37,509 bases of DNA from NCBI GenBank assembly GCA_913055825.1, contig CAJXKB010000023.1, positions 1-37,509 of the forward strand. Direction: 5' to 3'. The DNA comes from an uncultured Bacteroidota bacterium. Lineage in GTDB: Bacteria; Bacteroidota; Bacteroidia; Bacteroidales; F082. The notes beneath the pieces are model-generated. The model ran no database searches, was not told the DNA's origin, and worked only from the letters and a program-made list of their open reading frames with translations. Every line of letters starts with the position of its first letter. Position 1 is the stretch's first letter. Below, piece after piece: positions 32,048-37,509 of this stretch. A program made the position numbers and the translations under genes.

Positions 32048-32668
32048 ATGAAATCACAAAATGCCAGGAGCCTTACTGTTTCAGCACTCATCCTTGCCGC
32101 CGGAAATTCCGGTCGCATGGGCAAGCTTAAAGCTTTTTTGCCTTTTGATAATGAGTGGTGTTTTCTGGAGAGAATTGTACGCGAGTTTTTCGAGTTCGGG
32201 GTTCAAAAACTGGCCGTGGTATTGAATTTAGCAGGGATGAACGCTTTTGAAAAACTGAATTTTCCACAGAAAAGCCGGGTGCATGCCGTGCTAAACGCTT
32301 ATCCCGAAAGGGAGCGGTTTTATTCGTTACAAACCGGGTTAAAAGCGTTGCCCACAGATAAACCTGTGTTTATTCACAATGTTGACAATCCTTTTGTTCA
32401 AAAGGCTGATTTGGCCAAATTAATAAAATTAATAAGGCAAAATACTTACGTAGTCCCTACTTTTAAAAATAAAGGGGGGCACCCCATACTAATCTCTCCT
32501 GAAATTGCCCGTGATCTGGTTTCCACAGATGATTATTCACAAAACCTGAAATATTTTTTACACCAATACACGAAAACCCGGGTTGATGTGAACAATGAAA
32601 AAATTCTAATCAATATTAATTCTCCAAATGATTATGAAAGATATTTTGGAATAAAAGCTAAAAACTAA
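32048..32668 (+). CDS. MobA/MocA-like nucleotidyltransferase
   Basis: 206 residues. The N-terminal nucleotide-binding loop SALILAAGNSGRMGKLKAFLPF is the LAAGxSxRMGxxK motif of the molybdenum-cofactor-type GT-A nucleotidyltransferases (MobA, MocA, IspD). The metal-binding Asp is in VFIHNVDNPFV. VVPTFKNKGGHPILISPEIA is the MocA/YgfJ-like segment that follows. The SPNDYERYF end is also typical of that group. It would attach CMP or a similar nucleotide to an acceptor. No molybdopterin gene lies nearby, so the acceptor is uncertain. Translation probably starts at ATG 32048; a TTG just before it is in frame. Confidence 0.8.
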   Translation: MKSQNARSLTVSALILAAGNSGRMGKLKAFLPFDNEWCFLERIVREFFEFGVQKLAVVLNLAGMNAFEKLNFPQKSRVHAVLNAYPERERFYSLQTGLKALPTDKPVFIHNVDNPFVQKADLAKLIKLIRQNTYVVPTFKNKGGHPILISPEIARDLVSTDDYSQNLKYFLHQYTKTRVDVNNEKILININSPNDYERYFGIKAKN

Positions 32669-32731
32669 TAACCCTTATATCCGTATCCTGTTTTAAAAGC
32701 ATTTACTATTTTTACATTCAAAATATTTCAA

Positions 32732-33208
32732 ATGGATCCATTAAAAAAACAAAAACGCTACGGGCGGTTGTACAAGCAAATACAGGAATTAATTGTAAAA
32801 AGCAGCAATAACCCTTTGTCGAATATGGCCACCATCAATGCAGTGCTTTACCACAAAATGGATTACTTTTTCTGGTGTGGATTTTATTTAATGCAGGAGG
32901 ACAAATTGCAGGTTGGCCCTTACCAGGGTGCATTAGCCTGTATCAACCTCGCTAAAAACACAGGAGTTTGCTGGGCAGCCATCAATCAGAAAAACAGTGT
33001 CATTGTTCCTGATGTGGAAGCTTTTCCGGGTCATATCGCCTGCGATTCACGCTCCAAATCGGAAATTGTAATTCCTTTGAGAAACCGCGAAAATAAAATT
33101 GTCGGCGTAATGGACGTTGACAGCAAAGAATATGATTCTTTTGATGAAACCGACGCCGCAGAACTGGGAAAAATTGCACGATTGGTGTACTTTCCGGGAG
33201 AGCATTAA
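32732..33208 (+). CDS. msrC: Free methionine-(R)-sulfoxide reductase (GAF type)
   Basis: 158 residues forming one GAF domain. It matches fRMsr: FFWCGFYLM, VGPYQGALACINLA, TGVCWAAI and PGHIACDSRSKSEIVIPL. The three Cys positions known to act in the E. coli and yeast enzymes (in the ALAC, GVC and HIAC segments) are all present, so it should be active. It reduces free methionine-R-sulfoxide to methionine using thioredoxin. It lies 63 bases after the nucleotidyltransferase, with only a near-match promoter element (TATTTTTA). It is close to the methionine-type transaminase, suggesting a small methionine-recovery cluster. Confidence 0.92.
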   Translation: MDPLKKQKRYGRLYKQIQELIVKSSNNPLSNMATINAVLYHKMDYFFWCGFYLMQEDKLQVGPYQGALACINLAKNTGVCWAAINQKNSVIVPDVEAFPGHIACDSRSKSEIVIPLRNRENKIVGVMDVDSKEYDSFDETDAAELGKIARLVYFPGEH

Positions 33209-33269
33209 AGTTTTGGTTTAGTGCGAACAGATGCCTAAAAACCAGAGTTCGATATCAGCTTCAAAACAC

Positions 33270-33277
33270 TACCTTTG
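33270..33277 (+). promoter_or_regulatory. -7 box TACCTTTG for queG
   Basis: Exact TAnnTTTG match 17 nt before the queG ATG at 33295. Confidence 0.6.
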
Positions 33278-33294
33278 TCATTAATTATAAGCGT

Positions 33295-34251
33295 ATGCCC
33301 CTTCATTATCTCCACAAAGAACAGCTAAAAGAACAACTAAGTGAACAAATCAAAAAGGAAGCACGTATCCTGGGTTTTTATGATTGTGGTATTTCAAAAG
33401 CCGGTTTTTTGGAAGAAGATGCCGTACGAATGGAAAGCTGGCTCGAAAAGGGAATGCAGGGTGAGATGAAATATCTGGAGCGCAATCGCGAAAAGCGTTA
33501 TGATGCTACCAAACTTGTAGAAGGTGGCCAATCGGTTATTACGGTATTATACAATTATTTTCCCGAAAAGGAAATCCCTGAATCTTCTCATTACAAAATT
33601 TCAAAATACGCTTATGGCAAAGATTATCACTATGTTATCAAGGCCAAACTAAAAAAACTGCTGGAAAAAATTGAAATCATGAGCGGCAAACGTAATGCCC
33701 GTATTTTTGTAGATTCGGCACCCGTCCTTGACAAGGCTTATGCACGCAAAAGCGGACTGGGATTTATCGGTAAAAATACAATGTTGATTAGCCGCAAAGG
33801 GGGCTCTTACTTTTTTATTGGCCACATCATCCTTGACCTGAAACTGAAAACTGATGAAGAAACTACAGTTAGTTTTTGCGGAAACTGTACCCAATGCATT
33901 GATGCCTGTCCGACTGATGCATTACAACCTTTTGAGGTGGATGCCCGCAAATGTATTTCGTATCTTACCATTGAATATCGTGGTGATACCATTCCCCGAG
34001 AGTTTAGTGGAAAATGGCAAAACCGGGTTTTTGGTTGTGATATTTGTCAGGATGTCTGCCCCTGGAATCGTTTTGCAATTGCACATAAGGAACCTCTTTT
34101 TGATGTTTCGGAAAAACTGAAAACTATGACTAAAGAAAACTGGGAACAAATTGATAAGCCACTTTTTAAGGTATTATTTAAAGGGTCGGCAGTGGAGCGT
34201 ACCGGTTTTAAAGGATTAAAACGCAACATCGAATTTTTAAAAAGCGAATAA
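33295..34251 (+). CDS. queG: Epoxyqueuosine reductase (QueG)
   Basis: 318 residues. The last step of queuosine synthesis on tRNA: cobalamin-dependent reduction of epoxyqueuosine. Landmarks are LGFYDCGISKAGFLEED, QGEMKYLERNREKRYD, VDSAPVLDKAYARKSGLGFIGKN with the catalytic Asp, and two [4Fe-4S] motifs, CGNCTQCIDACPTDAL and CDICQDVCPWNRF. It is the short form without the HEAT-like C-terminal repeats of some QueG proteins, which is common in Bacteroidota. It is monocistronic with its own promoter and lies far from queD at 1852, so the queuosine genes are scattered. B12 is needed for activity. Confidence 0.95.
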   Translation: MPLHYLHKEQLKEQLSEQIKKEARILGFYDCGISKAGFLEEDAVRMESWLEKGMQGEMKYLERNREKRYDATKLVEGGQSVITVLYNYFPEKEIPESSHYKISKYAYGKDYHYVIKAKLKKLLEKIEIMSGKRNARIFVDSAPVLDKAYARKSGLGFIGKNTMLISRKGGSYFFIGHIILDLKLKTDEETTVSFCGNCTQCIDACPTDALQPFEVDARKCISYLTIEYRGDTIPREFSGKWQNRVFGCDICQDVCPWNRFAIAHKEPLFDVSEKLKTMTKENWEQIDKPLFKVLFKGSAVERTGFKGLKRNIEFLKSE

Positions 34252-34255
34252 TCAT

Positions 34256-34263
34256 TACCTTTG
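34256..34263 (+). promoter_or_regulatory. -7 box TACCTTTG for the two-component pair
   Basis: Exact TAnnTTTG match just after the queG stop. It leaves a leader of roughly 85-90 nt before the ATG at 34355, longer than for most genes in this window. Confidence 0.55.
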
Positions 34264-34354
34264 CTAAAAAACTTAACTAAAACTTAATACGTTTTCGACA
34301 AAGCGCTTAACAGTTTAAACAATCTTCGCCCCGGTAATAAAACAGACTGAAAAA

Positions 34355-35038
34355 ATGGATGCGGAAAAATACAAAATTCTCCTTGTAGATGATGAAGAAG
34401 ACATCATCGAATTTTTAACGTATAATTTGGAAAAGGAAGGTTTTCAGGTGAGTGCGGCGTACAACGGCCGTGAAGCCATCGAAAAAGCCAAGGCTGAAAA
34501 CCCACACCTCATCCTAATGGATGTGATGATGCCTGAGATGGATGGCATGACTGCGGTACAGCACATACGTAAAATTCGTAAATTAGACAATACCATCATT
34601 GTGTTTTTAACCGCCCGTGCCGAAGACTATTCGCAAATTGCCGGTTTTGAATCCGGTGCAGACGATTACGTGACCAAGCCCATTAAACCCAAAGTACTGA
34701 TTAAGCGACTGGAAGCACTGTTGCGCCGCTCGAATAAGAAAATGAAAGAAAATGAAACCATCCATATTCACGATATGAGCATCGACCCCACAGCTTATGT
34801 AGTTGAAAAAGCCGGTGAGAAAATTTTCCTGCCCAAAAAAGAATTCAGTGTATTGTATCTGTTAGCTTCCACACCAAATAAAGTTTTCAGAAGAAGTGAA
34901 ATTTTTCATGAAATTTGGGGCGATGACGTGATTGTTGGTGGCCGCACTATTGATGTACACATTCGGAAAATCCGTGAAAAATTAGGAATAAACAATATTA
35001 AAACCGTCAAAGGTGTCGGTTATAAATTTGAGGAATAG
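34355..35038 (+). CDS. OmpR/PhoB-family response regulator
   Basis: 227 residues. Receiver domain: ILLVDDEEDIIEFL with the acidic pair, the phospho-acceptor Asp in HLILMDVMMPEMDG, Thr in VFLTARAED and Lys in DDYVTKPIKP. The winged-helix DNA-binding domain of the OmpR type (about residues 130-227) ends with IDVHIRKIREKLG and IKTVKGVGYKFEE. It is followed directly by the kinase gene, so the two form a two-component pair. Similar Bacteroidota pairs resemble PhoB/PhoR, but no phosphate genes lie nearby and the target genes cannot be told. Confidence 0.95.
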   Translation: MDAEKYKILLVDDEEDIIEFLTYNLEKEGFQVSAAYNGREAIEKAKAENPHLILMDVMMPEMDGMTAVQHIRKIRKLDNTIIVFLTARAEDYSQIAGFESGADDYVTKPIKPKVLIKRLEALLRRSNKKMKENETIHIHDMSIDPTAYVVEKAGEKIFLPKKEFSVLYLLASTPNKVFRRSEIFHEIWGDDVIVGGRTIDVHIRKIREKLGINNIKTVKGVGYKFEE

Positions 35039-35041
35039 TTG

Positions 35042-36103
35042 GTGAAACCCATAAAAAAATACACATTTTACAGTCCGCGCAAAGTAGCCCTGATCAACGC
35101 TTTTCTTATCAGTATTTTGTTTGTGGTGTTATCCCTGATTTTTATGTTTGTCCAATCATATTTCAGGCTTTGGACATTACTTGGCAACTGGCTGCTGATT
35201 TTTGTTTTTTCCTATTTGTTGGTTTATTTTTCATTGGACCGGTTTATTTATTCGCGCCTCAAACTCATATATAAATCCATGGGAAAACGGGAAGAGATGA
35301 AAAAGGTAAAAACCAAACTATCCAAATCGGAAGACGTATTAAACATGGTGAACCAAACCGTCATGGAATGGCGCAATGAACAGCAACAAAAGATTGATGA
35401 ATTACAAAAAATGGCAGATTACCGCCGGGAGTTCCTCGGCAATGTTTCCCACGAACTAAAAACACCCATTTTTAACATTCAGGGTTATATTTTAAGTTTA
35501 CTTGACGGAGGCCTGGATGATCCGAATATAAACGAAAAGTTTTTAAAAAAATCTGAGAAAAGCGTGAATCGCATGATTGCCATTGTGGAAGATTTGGAAG
35601 AAATTTCAAAATTCGAATCAGGTGAGCTTCAATTACACGAAAAAACATTCGATTTACTGGATCTTTGTCGTGAAGTGGCTGATTTTCTGGAAATAAAAGC
35701 TATTAAAAACAATACTAAAATCCTTATAAAGGCCGATGAATTTAAAAAACTACAAGTAGTAGCAGATAAAAAAAGAATCAGACAGGTTTTAATTAACCTT
35801 GTTGACAATGCCATTAAATACGGAAACCAAACAGAGGGTCGAATTGTGCTGCGTTTTTATGATTTTCACGATCATATTTTAATTGAAATCACCGACAATG
35901 GCATTGGGATTCCCACCGAAAGCCTGCCCCGTATTTTTGAACGTTTTTTCCGCACCGATCTTAGCCGTTCACGTGAAAAAGGAGGAACGGGGCTGGGGCT
36001 TGCCATTGTGAAACACATTATCGAAGCCCACCGTCAAAGTATCAGTGTGCGCAGTCAACCCAATAAAGGAACTACATTTTCTTTTACCCTGAAAAGTGCC
36101 TGA
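35042..36103 (+). CDS. PhoR-like sensor histidine kinase
   Basis: 353 residues if the GTG at 35042 is the start; the TTG at 35039 directly after the regulator stop is equally possible. No ATG is near. Two N-terminal membrane helices (about residues 14-40 and 45-65) have almost no periplasmic loop between them. A linker coiled coil (EDVLNMVNQTVMEWRNEQQQ) follows, then HisKA with the acceptor His in LGNVSHELKTPIFN. The HATPase domain has NLVDNAIKYG, ITDNGIGIP and GTGLGLAIVKHI. With no sensor domain outside the membrane, the signal is likely membrane-borne or intracellular. Translation is coupled to the regulator. Confidence 0.93.
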   Translation: MKPIKKYTFYSPRKVALINAFLISILFVVLSLIFMFVQSYFRLWTLLGNWLLIFVFSYLLVYFSLDRFIYSRLKLIYKSMGKREEMKKVKTKLSKSEDVLNMVNQTVMEWRNEQQQKIDELQKMADYRREFLGNVSHELKTPIFNIQGYILSLLDGGLDDPNINEKFLKKSEKSVNRMIAIVEDLEEISKFESGELQLHEKTFDLLDLCREVADFLEIKAIKNNTKILIKADEFKKLQVVADKKRIRQVLINLVDNAIKYGNQTEGRIVLRFYDFHDHILIEITDNGIGIPTESLPRIFERFFRTDLSRSREKGGTGLGLAIVKHIIEAHRQSISVRSQPNKGTTFSFTLKSA

Positions 36104-36120
36104 AATTTGAAATTTAGAAT

Positions 36121-36151
36121 ACCATTCACAATTCACCATTCACCGTTCACC
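36121..36151. repeat. ATTCACC heptamer tandem repeat, copy 2
   Basis: Four 7-nt units in tandem: ATTCACA (36124), ATTCACC (36131), ATTCACC (36138) and GTTCACC (36145). The first 20 bases are the same as the repeat at 2368-2387. Confidence 0.75.
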
Positions 36152-36154
36152 AAC

Positions 36155-37509
36155 TCATTTCTCGTGTTTTTCTTTCCATTGTTTACTGAACGACTTATCT
36201 GAAAATTTTGGAAGTTCACGCCTGGGTCCCCAAAGTTTTTCGACAACCAGCCGAGAACCAAAGTTCTTGGTTTTTCCGCCCGTCAAATCGAGTAACTTTC
36301 TGGAAGAAAGCGCTTTGGTTGAGCCTTTCATGCTGGCTTTTTCAAAAAAAGTATAGTAACCACTTTTCACCGAATCGTAGCGACTAAGCAACAATAATTC
36401 GTGAATAGGTATTTTTACCGGACAAACCTCGGTACACCGCCCGCAAATGGTACAGGCAAAGCTCAGGTGTTTAAAGGTTTTCATATCCCTGAGGTAAGGG
36501 GTAATTAATGAGCCTATGGGGCCGCTATAAGTTGTGTTAAACGTGTGACCACCAATATTTTTATACACCGGGCAAGCATTGAGGCATGCCCCGCAGCGGA
36601 TGCATGACAAAGCCTGGCGCTGCCGTTCTTTGGAAAGTAAATTCGTCCGGCCATTGTCCAACAAAATTACATACATTTCATCCGGGCCGTCTTTTTCACC
36701 TTCTTTACGCGGACCGCTAATAATAGAATTATAAACGGTCATGTTTTGACCCGTACCGTGCGAAGCAAGTAAAGGCCAAAATAACTCCATATTTTCCAAC
36801 TTCGGAATTAGTTTCTCAATACCGGCAATAGCAATGTGAATTTTAGGAAACGACATGGACATCATGGCATTGCCTTCATTTTCGGTGATTGCCACCCCTC
36901 CCATATCAGCAATCAGAAAATTAGCACCGCTTATTCCCATATCAGCATCAACAAATTTTTTTCGCAGCAGCTGTCGTGTATATAAGGTCAACTCACGGGG
37001 AGTCATTTTTTCATCGGTATTGAACTTTTTATGGTACAAACCCGCAATGTCTTCTTTTGACATGTGCATAGCCGGCGTCACAATGTGATATGGCTTTTGT
37101 CCGGCCTGCTGCACGATAAACTCACCTAAATCGGTTTCAAGTGATTCTATTTTATTTTTTTTCAGATTTTCGTTCAGCTCAATTTCTTCGGTGGTCATCG
37201 ATTTCGATTTCACCACTTTTTTTACCTTATGGGCTTTAGCTATGCTTAATACCGCTTCAATAGCATCTTTGGCATCGCGGGCCCAAATTACCTTTCCGCC
37301 ATTCTTGGTAAAATTATCTTCAAATTCAATAAGATATTTATCTAAATCATTTAACACCTTATATTTGATAAAACCAGCTCTGTCGCGGGCCAAATCAAGA
37401 TCCTTATAAATTTTTAACCCCTTTTCAACCGCTGCATCATAACGCGAAATATTGAATCTGATTTTTTCGCGATGAACTTTATCAAAGGCTACTTTTTCGG
37501 AAGTTTTTA
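36155..37509 (-). CDS. lutB: LutB-like iron-sulfur protein, 5' end outside window
   Basis: The frame is open on the minus strand to the window end, so the start lies beyond 37509. It matches LutB/LldF of the LutABC lactate oxidation complex: VKSKSMTTEEIELNENL, SLETDLGEFIVQQ, HIVTPAMHMSKEDI, LLRKKFVDADMGISGANFLIA and the SGPIGSLITPYL region. Two [4Fe-4S] ferredoxin motifs are CIRCGACLNACPVY and CTICGRCTEVCPVKIPIHELL. In Bacillus subtilis LutABC oxidises L-lactate to pyruvate. lutA would be expected upstream, outside the window. lutC would be expected downstream, but the next gene on that side is the converging histidine kinase, so lutC is not adjacent. Confidence 0.9.
   Translation of the reverse strand, partial: KTSEKVAFDKVHREKIRFNISRYDAAVEKGLKIYKDLDLARDRAGFIKYKVLNDLDKYLIEFEDNFTKNGGKVIWARDAKDAIEAVLSIAKAHKVKKVVKSKSMTTEEIELNENLKKNKIESLETDLGEFIVQQAGQKPYHIVTPAMHMSKEDIAGLYHKKFNTDEKMTPRELTLYTRQLLRKKFVDADMGISGANFLIADMGGVAITENEGNAMMSMSFPKIHIAIAGIEKLIPKLENMELFWPLLASHGTGQNMTVYNSIISGPRKEGEKDGPDEMYVILLDNGRTNLLSKERQRQALSCIRCGACLNACPVYKNIGGHTFNTTYSGPIGSLITPYLRDMKTFKHLSFACTICGRCTEVCPVKIPIHELLLLSRYDSVKSGYYTFFEKASMKGSTKALSSRKLLDLTGGKTKNFGSRLVVEKLWGPRRELPKFSDKSFSKQWKEKHEK

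Noticed and set aside
1-37509. CRISPR array, transposon, prophage, tRNA or rRNA
   Set aside because: I saw no regularly spaced repeats, transposase or integrase genes, or RNA gene signatures on either strand; a tRNA scan could not be run.
36155-37509. Complete lutABC operon
   Set aside because: Only lutB is present; lutA would lie outside the window and lutC is not next to it.

Overview
The window is about 37.5 kb of dense, moderately AT-rich bacterial chromosome. I assign it to Bacteroidota, probably Bacteroidales or a close relative. The reasons are the Bacteroidota-type -7 promoter box TAnnTTTG in front of at least 18 genes on both strands, a PorZ-type protein with a type IX secretion C-terminal sorting domain, a UpxY/NusG-like antiterminator, the long form of PurC, and the overall gene repertoire. 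I cannot name the family or genus from the sequence alone.

Layout. 1-7333: the 3' part of a hybrid histidine kinase, an MntP-like membrane protein, queD, three poorly characterised genes (two secreted), a PAP2 phosphatase, a SAM hydroxide adenosyltransferase (minus strand) and phoH. 7355-9250: an AT-rich two-gene operon encoding an OLD/AAA-type ATPase and a small TOPRIM-like (DUF4276-like) protein, lying between phoH and purC. 9264-22103: purC, an SprT-like protease, manC, porZ, recO, lipB/lipA (minus strand), dprA, cysD, a YhhN-type membrane protein, an alpha/beta hydrolase and lnt. 22205-26701: a three-gene restriction-modification island. It holds a nuclease-methyltransferase fusion, a specificity subunit and a HEPN-motif protein, with no translocase subunit. 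26702-26877: an intergenic tail without a convincing gene. 26878-36103: a nitroreductase, an orphan UpxY-like antiterminator, a CvpA-like protein, a structured noncoding element (about 28541-28690), pgk (minus strand), a methionine/glutamine-type aminotransferase with an omega-amidase, a MobA-like nucleotidyltransferase, free methionine-R-sulfoxide reductase, queG and a two-component pair. 36155-37509: a lutB-like iron-sulfur protein cut by the window end.

Most genes are housekeeping: queuosine (queD, queG), lipoate (lipA, lipB), purine (purC), DNA repair and uptake (recO, dprA), envelope (lnt, porZ, manC, PAP2) and glycolysis (pgk). Two accessory islands stand out by AT-richness, tight internal overlaps (ATGA; TTGA; 1-nt gap) and placement between housekeeping genes: the ATPase/TOPRIM pair and the R-M/HEPN triad. 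Both look like anti-phage defence modules. They are the best candidates for an under-described system. No tRNA, rRNA, transposase, integrase or CRISPR array was seen.
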